Shown here piece after piece: positions 19,139-30,767 of a stretch of DNA of 64,000 nucleotides (its first letter is position 1; every line of letters begins with the position of its first letter). Location: contig OZ037839.1 in assembly GCA_964035575.1 (NCBI GenBank), positions 496,001 through 560,000 on the forward strand, in the 5' to 3' direction. Below the pieces are notes generated by a model. That model was not told where the DNA came from and ran no database searches. It saw only the letters and a list, made by a program, of their open reading frames with translations. Origin of the DNA: Rhynchopus sp. YZ270_cl-10 (lineage: Eukaryota; Euglenozoa; Diplonemea; Diplonemida; Diplonemidae). A program made the translations under genes and the position numbers.

Positions 19139-21095
19139 TTATTTGTTGGCTTTTTTGTTGGGAATAAATGAGCCAAAATGACGAGAGAAAACATCACACT
19201 CTCCAATAATGAAGACATTCTTTTGTCGAATGCCTTTTCGCAGAAGTTCGTCTTCCCCGCGAATCGAAAGAAATTTCACCTCTGACGTTGCGGCCGTCTC
19301 AGTACCAGATGGTCCGCTTCGCTCCTCGTGGTCGCTCGCCAACCTATATTGTTTTGGGTGTTGTTGGTGCCCCAAAATAGCAGAAAATAGCAGCTCCCTT
19401 CAGCCGCACCAAAAAATCCAGATGCCCAGAATAGCAGAAAATAGCAGAAAATAGCGCAAAATAGCGCAAAATAGCACCGCTCTTCAGCCACACCAAAGGT
19501 GTTGATTTTTTTTTTTTGTGGTGCGTTATTATTACAGAAGATTCTTGTAGTGATACAGCCTGCCAATAGGACACCTGTCATCCGTAAGTGGACTAAAATT
19601 CCGCATATTTTGCGATAAACTGATTTGAACACAAAGACACACGACATATCCACCCTACCCTGATACATACCTTCCCAAGTGAGGAGAGCCGCTTCCCCTC
19701 GACGTCCTCGGTCCCCATGATCACCATGCGTCGGTGTATCTCCTTCATGTCTTCGTTGTGCCGCCGCTCGGTTTCGCGCTTCTTTTGCGTCCACCCCATC
19801 ACATCCGGGCAGGTACTGCTGTCGCCGTGTTTGTACTGCGTCTTTCGGGTCAGCTTTGCGGCCGCATAATGTCCAGGACCAGGTATGGAACATTCCTTGG
19901 GGCGAGGCGGGAATCGATCACAACGCGCAAACGTTGAGGAAGCCGGTTTCCGTGCAGTATCATAGGCACTCTCATACGCGCACGGCCCCGGCCCTGCAGG
20001 GTTCGTCTGTGGTAGTGGTGTGGCAATGCTATAGGACGGGCCGCACTGCCCCCCCTCAACCTGGTAAGCACCAGGCCCTGGCTGGCCCTGTCCTTCAACT
20101 TGGTATTGCGCTTCCCTGCCGCTTCCGGGCTTCTTTTTGCGTGCACCTTTTTTATCATCAAAATAGCGGCGAAGCTCGCCTTCATATGCATTCGCATTAG
20201 GCTGTGGTCCAAAGGAATATGCTGGGGCACTGCGTTTCACTGCTGTTTCCGTGACTGCGTACCGTTGAGGGCCTGGTGCATCAGATTGTTGTGCAAAAAC
20301 GGTGTCTCGCTGTGTTTTTCTACCAAACGCACCGCTAGCAAGGGTAGCCCCTGAAGACGTGAGGACCTCTTGAGGTTGCCCACTGCGGGACACTATGCGG
20401 ATCCCATTTGGGGTTTTTTCATCAGCGCATATGGTCTGTCTTGCTGCGGGAAGTGTTGGGGTCGTTGTTGGCGTGTTTTCAAGAAACTGAAAATACGTCT
20501 GCCTCGCCTTCGGAGGGAGACGTACCCCTTTCTTCTGAATGGAACGTATGGAGTAAACAGGCCCCGGCGATCGAGCGAGGGGTTCTGGAAACCGCGCCGC
20601 AGTTCTTCGTTGTGGTGCGTGTGCGGATTCGTCGGCTATACCCTTTAAAGTGTATTGTTGAGGTGCCGGCATGTCAGAATGACGTTCCGCACTGCGTTCC
20701 GTTCGAGAAAACGTTCCCACCGTCAGCCTCGGTGGGGAGCAGTCGACGCCAGCATAGCTGTGGACCCCTCCCCCCTCAGGGCAGGGGAACCTCTTGCCGT
20801 GTCCAAAGACGGTGCGGCTGCTCAAGGAACGGTTCGGGCAGTCTTCCCCAAGGGTTCCAGGGAGGGAGTACGTTGCGGGGCCTGGTACATCGTTAGCTAG
20901 GTCCGCAGTGCGTCCTTTGGACCAGGTTGGTGTGCCAAATGAACGGCGTTTGTCGTCCGCCAGACCTTCGATGGTGGCGTAGCTGCCGGGTCCTGGAAAG
21001 TTTTCGCGTGTGGTGCAGTAGGTATATCGAAGACGTTCTGATTCGGAAAGAAGCGCAGGTGGGTGTAGAAGCGAGGTAGGTACGTTGTCTGCCAT
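19139..21095 (-). CDS. SHIPPO/STPGR-repeat axonemal protein, two probable exons
   Basis: Exon 1 (21095-19671, 475 codons) holds about eight 'PGPG.Y'-type repeats (FPGPGSYATIEG, VPGPATYSLPG, RSPGPVYSIR, APGPQRYAV, GPGAYQVEG, GPGPCAYES, IPGPGHYAAA). Such STPGR repeats are known from ODF3/CIMAP proteins, which bind microtubules of cilia and flagella. The reading frame continues past 19671 only into low-quality sequence, and a canonical donor AAG/GTATGT lies there. A second exon of ~62 codons (19324-19139) restores a plausible basic/hydrophobic end (KFLSIRGEDELLRKGIRQKN). The acceptor is less certain: CACGAG/GAGCGA at 19325 or three bases later keep frame; 'caatatag' at about 19347 would end early. 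Without the intron the protein is 500 aa. Confidence 0.7.
19325..19670 (-). other. Probable spliceosomal intron in the SHIPPO gene
   Basis: Donor GTATGTATC is a consensus match and phase 0. The ~346-base intron carries 'gctattttctgctatttt' repeats and two copies of a 'ttggtgtggctgaag' motif also seen near 13120. The acceptor choice is tentative. Confidence 0.45.
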
Positions 21096-22112
21096 TTAGG
21101 GAGGAAGAGGAAGAAGAAGGGGGGGGGGGAAAGTGAAGGGTTCTGTGAAAAAAGGGTGAGTGAGTTGCGTCTAAACAAAATCTTAACGTTCACTGTCTAT
21201 TAATTCTAAAAAAGTGGGGTAAAAACCCGCCAAGGTAAATTGGGTAAGAGGTTGAAAAGTTGGAACACTTCTTCACCCCCACATCACACAAAAAAAATGG
21301 AAACTTCCCTTTAGAAGGATGCACTACGTTGTACTTCAGATGTCAAAGATTTCCCAGTGTGATGAAGTGTGGGTCCTCTGTGTGAAGTGCTCAGTGTGTG
21401 GTGAGGGGGCTGGGCCCCAGAAGATTGGCGCAGAACAGCACCTCGCCCCAATCAATCCTTACCCCCTCTATCAGACTCCGATCGCAGCGTTCCGGAGACC
21501 GAAGGAGCTCAGTGGTGGCCGAACGATGGAATCGTGGTTGGGTGTCCACGCACACCATGTAGATTGAGTAGATACTGACGACGACAATCTCACGCCTTGA
21601 TTGGACGGCAGAAAGCGGGGGTGGTGGGGTTGGAACCACACAGCAGCATCTGCTATGAGCGCATCTCAACACGGAAACGCATGGTGCCTAATGCTAATTA
21701 GAGTAGACAAATTTTTGTTCCTCCTTGAGAGCACTGATAAGCCAGAAAGAGAGAGGGTGTGAAAATCAATGCCTTTGTTTTACTCTAGTACCGGGGGAGG
21801 GGGTTGAGGAGGAGGAGGAGGAGGAGGAGGAGGGAGGCAAGATACAACAAAATAGCTTTCTTGTTTGTTTTTCACTTATCCTCACCCTGACACGTATGTG
21901 GAGTAGAAAAGACTCTAGGCTGACAGGTTGTTTATAAAAAGGGGTGGGAACACTGCGGTTTGTCAGAGTTGTTGCACCAAACCTGCCAAATATTTTACCC
22001 CAGTTCAAAAGTGTAGCCAAAAATGCAGTTCAATAGGTTCACCGAAGTGTTCTTCACACAAATCACCAAAACCCCCGAACCCCTCTTTTCATCCAGCTTG
22101 TCCTGCTCCTGT
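21096..22112. other. Intergenic region downstream of UBL-LRR gene A
   Basis: Includes (GGA)n near 21805-21835. The minus-strand sequence at about 22020-22110 encodes, in a shifted frame, the 'GDLCEEHFGE.IELHFW' tail seen intact in UBL-LRR gene C, so part of it is the displaced end of gene A. Otherwise nothing recognised. Confidence 0.5.
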
Positions 22113-23347
22113 TTATGCTGCCCCCAACTCTCCAAATCCTCTTTTTGTTCCTCTTTTTTGTCCTCTTGTGTTTGCATCAATCCCTTCTCGCTCTTGTCCT
22201 GCTTTCAATGCAATACATTGTCTTGCACTTCCAGACACGTCTGTTCGTACTGCCTCAAAAGCTTCTATCCGCACATCTTCGAACTGTTCCGTAAACCTTG
22301 CGTAAATCTCACGCACACGTACATAGAAGGCCTCCTTGTAGGTGCTCATTCTAGGGTCTCCATTCGGGAGAGACAACATCTCGTCAATGTCGATGTTGCC
22401 TGGCAAGACGACTGTTGTGAGTGCGTTGCAGTTCACCAGGAAGCGGCGCTGGATCACTGTGTCCCTGCCAAAACCTGACATGTCCAGCGTGGTCAAGGAT
22501 GTGCAATCTTGCAGGAAACGATTCTCAATCTCCCTCACATTGCTCAGTCCTGATAAGTCTGCTGTTGTCAACGCGGTGCAGTCTTCCATCCACCTTTGCT
22601 CAATGTGTGTGATGCTGCTAAAAGCTGAGAGGTCGATACTTCCCAGCGAGGTGCAACCCCAGAGAAAGCAGTTACCTACCTTCGCAACGCTGTGCAGTGC
22701 TGTCAAGTCAATCGTTTTCAACGAGGTGCAGGACAAACAAAACTCGTTCCCAATTTCCGTCACATTCGTCATCCCTGAAAATCTCATGGTCATCAACGAC
22801 TTGCAGTTGCGGAGAAACTGGGAGTCGATCTTCGTGACACTGCAAAAAGCTGACAAATCAATGGTTCCCAACGAGATGCAGTTCAGGAGGAAGCTGTCCT
22901 CAATGTGCGTGATTCTGCGCCATCCTGAGATGTCAATCCTTTCCAACGACTCGCAGCATGCAAGAAAGTATGCACCAACCTTCATCACACTCGTCATATG
23001 GGATAAGTCAAGCTTTGTGACGCCACTTCCTCGGAGGAACGAGCTCCCTATCACCGTCACACCAGTGAACCCTGACACGTCAAGGCTTGTCAACGATGTG
23101 CAGCAATAGAGACAGTTATGCCCAATGTGCGTAACGTTGCACAATCCCGACAAGTCAACGGTTTCCACCGACGCACACCAGTAGAGGAAGTCGTCCTCAA
23201 TTCGTGTCACACCAGACACAGCAGAGAGATCAAGTCTCGTAAACGATGCATCGCTCAAGAAGTTGTTCGGAATAACAGTCGCAACCTCCGCCTGAAGAAG
23301 CAGAGAAGCCACCTCAGGATCCCTCACAGTCGCCAACCTCTCTTCGG

Positions 23348-26300
23348 TAAACGTTTTTTAAAAATAGGATGGAGCACCCCGGTCCGAAAAGGAATGCAGC
23401 CACCCCTGGCTTCAGGCTCGCGAACCCAGTATTGCAGTAACACTGGGTCTCACGGGCCAAAAACCGAACAAAGAAAAGGAAAATGTTTGGGTTCAGCGAC
23501 AGCGCCAATGGGCTGACGCGAGGCTGAACCAACTTAAAATAAAATAAAAAATCTTGTATCAACTTGAAAAGGAAAAGCAATGAACAGCAACAGAGCCATT
23601 TGGGCTTACGCGTCGCTATAGTAACTGAAAAACAATGTTTTAAAAACAAGAATGTCGTTGACCAAGATTGAAATACACGAAAAAGGTAAAATACTAAGAA
23701 TTGCCTCATATTCCATGGGCATCGTTTCTGATGTTGTAGTTTGTCTGCTGAGTGATCACGCGCCCCCCCTACTAGGGAGGTCTTAGGTTCATGCTTCGGC
23801 TAGCACGTAAAAGCTACCATGTCGCCGAAGTTAGCGGTCCTCGTATTCCATGAGGTCTTTCAGATGTTGTTGTTTGACTGCTGAGTGATCACGCGCCCCC
23901 CCTACTAGGGAGGTCTTAGGTTCATGCTTCGGCTTGCACGAAAAAAGCTACCATGTCGTCGAAGTTAGCGGTCCTCGTATTCCATGAGGTCTTTCAGATG
24001 TTGTTGTTTGACTGCTGAGTGATCACGCGCCCCCCCTACTAGGGAGGTCTTAGGTTCATGCTTCGGCTTGCACGTAAAAGCTACCATGTCGTCGAAGTTA
24101 GCGGTCCTCGTATTCCATGAGGTCTTTCAGATGTTGTTGTTTGACTGATGAGTGATCACGCGCCCCCCCTACTAGGGAGGTCTTAGGTTCGGGCTTCGGC
24201 TTGCACGTAGAAGCTACCATGTCGCCGAAGTTAGCGGTCCTCGTATTCCATGAGGTCTTTCAGATGTTGTTGTTTGACTGCTGAGTGATCACGCGCCCCC
24301 CCTACTAGGGAGGTCTTAGGTTCATGCTTCGGCTTGCACGTAAAGAACTACCATGTCGCCGAAGTTAGCGGTCCTCGTATTCCATGAGGTCTTTCAGATG
24401 TTGTTGTTTGTCTGCTGAGTGATCACGCGCCCCCCCTACTAGGGAGGTCTTAGGTTCATGCTTCGGCTTGCACGTAAAGAACTACCATGTCGCCGAAGTT
24501 AGCGGTCCTCGTATTCCATGAGGTCTTTCAGATGTTGTTGTTTGTCTGCTGAGTGATCACGCGCCCCCCCCTACTAGGGAGGTCTTAGGTTCATGCTTCG
24601 GCTTGCACGTAAAAGCTACCATGTCGCCGAAGTTAGCGGTCCTCGTATTCCATGAGGTCTTTCAGATGTTGTTGTTTGTCTGCTGAGTGATCACGCGCCC
24701 CCCCCTACTAGGGAGGTCTTAGGTTCATGCTTCGGCTAGCACGTAAAAGCTAACATGTCGTCGAAGTTAGCGGTCCTCGTATTCCATGAGGCATTTCTGA
24801 TGTAGTTTGTCTGCTGAGTGATCACGCGCCCCCCCCTACTAGGGAGGTCTTAGGTTCAGGCTTCGGCTTGCACGTAAAAGCTACCATGTCGCCGAAGTTA
24901 GCGGTCCTCGTATTCCATGAGGCATTTCTGATGTAGTTTGTCTGCTGAGTGATCACGCGCCCCCCCCTACTAGGGAGGTCTTAGGTTCAGGCTTCGGCTT
25001 GCACGTAAAAGCTACCATGTCGTCGAAGTTAGCGGTCCTCGTATTCCATGAGGTCTTTCAGATGTTGTTGTTTGTCTGCTGAGTGATCACGCGCCCCCCC
25101 CCTACTAGGGAGGTCTTAGGTTCATGCTTCGGCTAGCACGTAAAAGCTACCATGTCGTCGAAGTTAGCGGTCCTCGTATTCCATGAGGCATTTCTGATGT
25201 AGTTTGTCTGCTGAGTGATCACGCGCCCCCCCTACTAGGGAGGTCTTAGGTTCAGGCTTCGGCTTGCACGTAAAAGCTACCATGTCGCCGAAGTTAGCGG
25301 TCCTCGTATTCCATGAGGCATTTCTGATGTAGTTTGTCTGCTGAGTGATCACGCGCCCCCCCCTACTAGGGAGGTCTTAGGTTCAGGCTTCGGCTTGCAC
25401 GTAAAAGCTACCATGTCGTCGAAGTTAGCGGTCCTCGTATTCCATGAGGTCTTTCAGATGTTGTTGTTTGTCTGCTGAGTGATCACGCGCCCCCCCTACT
25501 AGGGAGGTCTTAGGTTCAGGCTTCGGCTTGCACGTAAAAGCTACCATGTCGTCGAAGTTAGCGGTCCTCGTATTCCATGAGGTCTTTCAGATGTTGTTGT
25601 TTGTCTGCTGAGTGATCACGCGCCCCCCCCCTACTAGGGAGGTCTTAGGTTCATGCTTCGGCTAGCACGTAAAAGCTACCATGTCGTCGAAGTTAGCGGT
25701 CCTCGTATTCCATGAGGCATTTCTGATGTAGTTTGTCTGCTGAGTGATCACGCGCCCCCCCTACTAGGGAGGTCTTAGGTTCAGGCTTCGGCTTGCACGT
25801 AAAAGCTACCATGTCGCCGAAGTTAGCGGTCCTCGTATTCCATGAGGCATTTCTGATGATGTAGTTTGTCTGCTGAGTGATCACGCGCCCCCCCTACTAG
25901 GGAGGTCTTAGGTTCATGCTTCGGCTAGCACGTAAAAGCTACCATGTCGTCGAAGTTAGCGGTCCTCGTATTCCATGAGGTCTTTCAGATGTTGTTGTTT
26001 GACTGCTGAGTGATCACGCGCCCCCCCTACTAGGGAGGTCTTAGGTTCATGCTTCGGCTTGCACGTAAAAGCTACCATGTCGTCGAAGTTAGCGGTCCTC
26101 GTATTCCATGAGGTCTTTCAGATGTTGTTGTTTGACTGCTGAGTGATCACGCGCCCCCCCTACTAGGGAGGTCTTAGGTTCATGCTTCGGCTAGCACGTA
26201 AAAGCTACCATGTCGTCGAAGTTAGCGGTCCTCGTATTCCATGAGGTCTTTCAGATGTTGTTGTTTGACTGCTGAGTGATCACGCGCCCCCCCTACTAGG

Positions 26301-27830
26301 GAGGTCTTAGGTTCAGGCTTCGGCTTGCACGTAAAGAACTACCATGTCGCCGAAGTTAGCGGTCCTCGTATTCCATGAGGTCTTTCAGATGTTGTTGTTT
26401 GTCTGCTGAGTGATCACGCGCCCCCCCTACTAGGGAGGTCTTAGGTTCATGCTTCGGCTAGCACGTAAAAGCTACCATGTCGTCGAAGTTAGCGGTCCTC
26501 GTATTCCATGAGGCATTTCTGATGTAGTTTGTCTGCTGAGTGATCACGTGCCCCCCCTACTAGGGAGGTCTTAGGTTCAGGCTTCGGCTTGCACGTAAAA
26601 GCTACCATGTCGCCGAAGTTAGCGGTCCTCGTATTCCATGAGGCATTTCTGATGTAGTTTGTCTGCTGAGTGATCACGCGCCCCCCCTACTAGGGAGGTC
26701 TTAGGTTCAGGCTTCGGCTAGCACGTAAAAGCTACCATGTCGCCGAAGTTAGCGGTCCTCGTATTCCATGAGGCATTTCTGATGATGTAGTTTGTCTGCT
26801 GAGTGATCACGCGCCCCCCCTACTAGGGAGGTCTTAGGTTCAGGCTTCGGCTTGCACGTAAAGAACTACCATGTCGCCGAAGTTAGCGGTCCTCGTATTC
26901 CATGAGGTCTTTCAGATGTTGTTGTTTGTCTGCTGAGTGATCACGCGCCCCCCCCCTACTAGGGAGGTCTTAGGTTCATGCTTCGGCTAGCACGTAAAAG
27001 CTACCATGTCGCCGAAGTTAGCGGTCCTCGTATTCCATGAGGCATTTCTGATGATGTAGTTTGTCTGCTGAGTGATCACGCGCCCCCCCTACTAGGGAGG
27101 TCTTAGGTTCATGCTTCGGCTTGCACGTAAAGAACTACTATGTCGCCGAAGTTAGCGGTCCTCGTATTCCATGAGGTCTTTCAGATGTTGTTGTTTGTCT
27201 GCTGAGTGATCACGCGCCCCCCCCCTACTAGGGAGGTCTTAGGTTCAGGCTTCGGCTTGCACGTAAAAGCTACCATGTCGCCGAAGTTAGCGGTCCTCGT
27301 ATTCCATGAGGCATTTCTGATGATGTAGTTTGTCTGCTGAGTGATCACGCGCCCCCCCTACTAGGGAGGTCTTAGGTTCATGCTTCGGCTTGCACGTAAA
27401 AGCTACCATGTCGTCGAAGTTAGCGGTCCTCGTATTCCATGAGGTCTTTCAAATGTTGTTGTTTGACTGCTGAGTGATCACGCGCCCCCCCTACTAGGGA
27501 GGTCTTAGGTTCAGGCTTCGGCTTGCACGTAAAAGCTACCATGTCGCCGAAGTTAGCGGTCCTCGTATTCCATGAGGTCTTTCAAATGTTGTTGTTTGAC
27601 TGCTGAGTGATCACGCGCCCCCCCTACTAGGGAGGTCTTGGGTTCAGGCTTCGGCTAGCACGTAAAAAGCTACCATGTCGCGAAGTTAGCGGTCCTCGTA
27701 TTCCATGAGGCACTTCAGATGTTGTTCTTCTTTTTCTTCTTGTTCCGAGTCTTTGCCGCAGTCCACTGCGTTGCCCGGGGTCACCTCGTGGAGGTGCTCG
27801 GTAAAACCCCAGTCGCCAACCTCTCTTCGG
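23348..27830. mobile_element. 4.46-kb insertion in gene A with 21-bp target duplication
   Basis: The 21-bp sequence 'cagtcgccaacctctcttcg'(g) occurs at 23327-23347 and again at 27810-27830, and only once in intact gene C. Between them are ~350 bp of unique DNA (23348-23700), a 30-copy satellite, and ~90 bp of unique DNA (27723-27809). No transposase or reverse transcriptase frame is visible, so it is non-autonomous or non-classical. The duplication length fits target-primed or similar insertion. On the gene strand the duplication contains AG/GT. Confidence 0.75.
23703..27722. repeat. 133-bp satellite, 30 copies, with tRNA-like core
   Basis: Counting 'ctactagggaggtctt' gives 30 copies spaced 126-135 bp (mean 133). 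Two main variants differ at 'tctttcagatgttgttg' versus 'catttctgatgtag'. On the plus strand each unit contains CTGCTGAGTGATCACGCG (A-box and D-arm-like), then CCCCC-CTACTAG-GGAGG (a five-pair stem with one mismatch and a seven-base loop with T before ACT), then GGTTCATGC or GGTTCAGGC (B-box and T-loop-like). The T stem pairs poorly and no acceptor stem is evident. Minus-strand 62-63-codon open frames that cross units are artefacts. Confidence 0.9.
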
Positions 27831-27896
27831 AAATGTCTGTCTCACCCAAGGCATGAAGTGTCTCAAGAGATTCGTACTTCATCGACTTCGTCAACG

Positions 27897-28755
27897 TAGG
27901 GGTCCGTTTTAGGTCTCTGGCAGGCCGGGCCTTCTTTCTGTGACCTTCCCAACCAAAAGACCCCCAAAAAACACAGGTACCTGCTGCGTTTAATGGCACT
28001 TTACCCCAGTCCCTGGAACAGATCGGCAAGCCGACCAGCCCAGGTATGCATGCCAACACTACTGGGGGTGCACTGTTCGATAGCATAAAAGAAAAGTCAA
28101 AAAGTCAAAAAGACAAGAAGGTCAAACAAAATAGGTACTTCGAACAGGGCTGACAGGAGGGGATTCTCACCCGAGGTTCGGTGCCTGTCAGGCTGCGATT
28201 AGTGGTTCTGGGTGATTCCCTTCTTCCTAGCCACCGTTACCGCGGTGCCCGCACCGTAAGAGAGTGGGGACGGTTCACGACCGTTCGTACGCGTCAGCAA
28301 AAGTAGGGGTCGGAGTCCAGGCCCGAACCGGAAACATTAACCTCCGTTTTTCGAAACATTAAAAAGTAAAAATGAAAAAGAAAAATCAACAGCAAGAGCA
28401 GTGTTGCTGTAAAAGAAACAGCAGCACCGTCAGCTAACATGCCACACATTATGGCAGACGGCCACACAAAATTCCCCTGATTTGTACAGAGAAAGTTGTA
28501 ACTTCTTCCTTACAAGTAAGGGAGTGCCGGCAGGGAAGGAGTTACAACAAACAGTGAACAAACTCAAGTACCAGCCTTTCCGCGTAGCACAGACCCTACA
28601 TTTGGTAGTTGGTCTGCCCTACTGCCTCATCTGCACCGTAGCTGGACGCCACGACGACAACTCCTTCATCTATCAACGTACCAAAGCACGTGAAAATAGA
28701 ACAAAAACAAACACATTGGAAAAACAACAGAGCATGTACCTGCAGATCCACTTCA
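27897..28755. mobile_element. ~860-bp insertion in gene A with 20-bp target duplication
   Basis: 'acttcatcgacttcgtcaac' occurs at 27877-27896 and 28756-28775 but once in genes B and C. The insert is non-coding. It contains a GC-rich block (28140-28340) with 'gcaccgtaagaga...cggttcac', which is shared with 33025-33060, and 'ggttcggtgcc', a B-box-like string. A SINE-like or other non-autonomous retroelement is likely. Confidence 0.7.
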
Positions 28756-28980
28756 TCGACTTCGTCAACACGACTGTGTCTCCAGCACTCAGTTCTGTGA
28801 TGTCCTCTCCTTCCTCCTTCCCTCCGAAGCCCATGCGGAAGCTGTCTTCGCACAACCCTGTTGCAGACGCCACCTTCTGCCGCATCGTCTCCGTTGTGTC
28901 GTTCTCACCCACCTCAATCACAAATTTGTTTTCATCATATCCCTGCACACACAGTTCCATTGTTTCGAGTGAAGTGTTGC

Positions 28981-29005
28981 TCTGTTTTGGGGTGGTGTTG
29001 AGAAG
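28981..29005 (-). promoter_or_regulatory. Probable spliced-leader acceptor of UBL-LRR gene A
   Basis: 'ccccaaaacag' ends 21 bases before the ATG at 28960, preceded by a C/T-rich tract. The same acceptor and identical 21-base leader occur in genes B (38671) and C (55917), so the position is conserved. Confidence 0.55.
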
Positions 29006-29106
29006 GAGGAGGAGGGAGGCAAGATACAACAAAATGGGGGAATAACATGCTCGAGAGACTCGGGGTTGGCAAAGGAGAACTCTGTGGGATAAAGAGGGGA
29101 GAAGTT

Positions 29107-30466
29107 CACCAAAAAATATATCCGTTTCGCTTGATCAGATCTCGACCGTTTGTTGCATTGCACGCTTCCACCAAAAATGAAATACCCCCCCTTCTTTATT
29201 TATTCGTTGTTTGTTGTTTGTTGATCGCATCCATCCTCGTCCGTACTTCAGGAAAAGCACACAGCACTTTTGGTGGTATTGAAATGCCCTGTGAAACCGT
29301 CCGCACTTTTTTTTTTTTTTTTTTTTTCAAACCCCAAAACATGGGGGGTGAAACATCTTTTCAGATGATGTGGAATCTTATCATCTTTTTCACATCGTGT
29401 CACGTCGTGAAAAAAAGGAAAAAAAAAAAAAAAAAAAAAGTGCTCGCACACGATCTGCAGCAGTTCTACTCAATATTTTTTCAGATGAGTCACCACCACG
29501 GTTCGCACGGATCGCGATCCGTCAACTGCGGTACTTTTCCGGGAAAAACAAAAAAAAAAAAAGTGGGGTGCGCACGGGGGTCGCGCTACGCCCCTACCGA
29601 CTACCGTAGATTTTTGACGATTTTGCTCGGTACGTTTTTCCTTACTAAAACCAGAGAATCTCATATTTCATAGTAAGAGTATTTCGGAGTGTTTTTGGAC
29701 ACACATGTGACCCCACCGTGGAGAGCAATCGGCTCGCGCAATCAAAAGAAAGCAGAGAAAAAGGAAAAAGAAAAAAGACAAAAGTTGGGTACCGTGCGCC
29801 TGCGGCGCTACTGTGTTCCCACTCAAAACACCACAATTTCATCTGAAGTTAGGTTTTCAAACCTGAAAACCCCTTGTTTACGAGTATGGGTTCATATTTT
29901 GCAAAAATTTAAGTCAATAAAATTTTGTCCATTTTTCCAAAATGACCCCACCACTTTCTGCAATCGCGCCGAATCGGACGATGCGATCGACAAAAACGCG
30001 TGATCTGGACCCCAAAATTTTGGTCAAAATCACGTGATCTGGGAACATGCTTGTTTTTGACCAAAGCAAAAAAAATTTCTTTGCCCTAAATCGGGCGTGG
30101 TAGGTGATACAATGGCCCAAAAAATCTAAAGAAAATCTCAGATTGACTTTTTCTGGAAAAAAATTTTCAAGTGAAAATTTCAGCCAAAAATACGGTCATT
30201 TTCACCTGATTTTTTTTTTTTTTTTTTTTTTTCATGACGTTTTTTTTTTCACGATCAAGAAACGAAGTTGTGAGAGATTTCCGAAATTTTAGATCGTGAT
30301 AAGATCTTTTACCCCCCATGCCAAAAGTCCCGAAAACCCCGAAAAACCCGCGTCCTGAAGTACGGTGGAGAGGTGGAGCACAAGGGGGGAAGGGGAAAAC
30401 GGTAAAACTCATGACAATCGACGAGCGCGTCTTTCATTTCCAGACGTATTGCATACTCGTACAAAA
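29107..30466 (-). mobile_element. ~1.36-kb non-autonomous element with defined empty site
   Basis: The sequence left of 29107 and right of 30462 is contiguous at 38790-38815 near gene B ('gagaagttcatcaaaagg'), so this stretch is an insertion with a short CAAAA-type duplication. Left end: 57-bp block shared with 998 and 61692 copies. Right end: block shared with 902 and 63712 copies. The ends are not inverted repeats, so it is LINE- or SINE-like rather than a cut-and-paste transposon. The interior is homopolymer-rich and non-coding. Confidence 0.65.
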
Positions 30467-30767
30467 GAAAATAGCCGCACAAAAGCTTGAAAAAGGCTGA
30501 ACACTAACTCTCCCAAAAGTAGTACGTTGCATTCGGTTAATGATCTCTCTTTGTACTGTGCTTTGAACAGCGTTGGCCCTGGCTAGGACGGGCGCTTCAC
30601 ACCAGGAGCATAACACAACCAAAGGGGCCACCCCATGGGCTAGGACCGACTCCGGTCATGCAGCTCACAACTGGCAAAGAATAAACAACAGCGGAACAGT
30701 TGTGAAGGCTAAGGGCTAAGTCCGATGCGGGTACGACGCAGAAGCCGACATCAACACCACCATCAAC
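30462..30767. repeat. Upstream part of a segmental duplication (other copy 38803-39224)
   Basis: With 28757-29106 this forms one side of a duplication whose partner is 38435-39224: UBL exon, upstream sequence and 'gctaggacgggcgcttcac' block. Copy B carries ~113 extra bases at 38917-39031; copy A carries the 29107-30466 element. Confidence 0.75.

Larger units (their letters stand above)
22113..28960 (-). pseudogene. UBL-LRR gene A, split by two insertions
   Basis: Three collinear pieces match gene C (54280-55896). Piece 1 (28960 to ~28757) starts MELCVQGY and encodes the ubiquitin-like domain (FVIEV...DTTETMRQKVASATG...FRMGFGGKEE). Piece 2 (about 27896-27821) encodes KSMKYESLETLHALGETDISEERLAT. 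Piece 3 (about 23337-22113) encodes ~11 BspA-like leucine-rich repeats and the 'LPGNIDIDEMLSLPNGDPRM' C-terminal region. The frame then shifts relative to gene C near 22115-22150, so the Gly-rich tail with 'LCEEHFGE' is out of frame. Both insertions are flanked by ~20-bp duplications. Whether splicing rescues it is open (see findings); as read it is broken. Function of the family is unknown. Confidence 0.75.

Noticed and set aside
23703-27722. CRISPR array
   Set aside because: Units are contiguous 133-bp satellites with no unique spacers, in a eukaryotic gene context.
23703-27722. Tandem functional tRNA genes
   Set aside because: No acceptor stem, a poorly pairing T arm and a mismatched anticodon stem.
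22113-28960. Calling gene A an intact spliced gene
   Set aside because: The large insertion could be spliced, but the second insertion gives no frame-keeping GT-AG solution and the C-terminal tail is out of frame.
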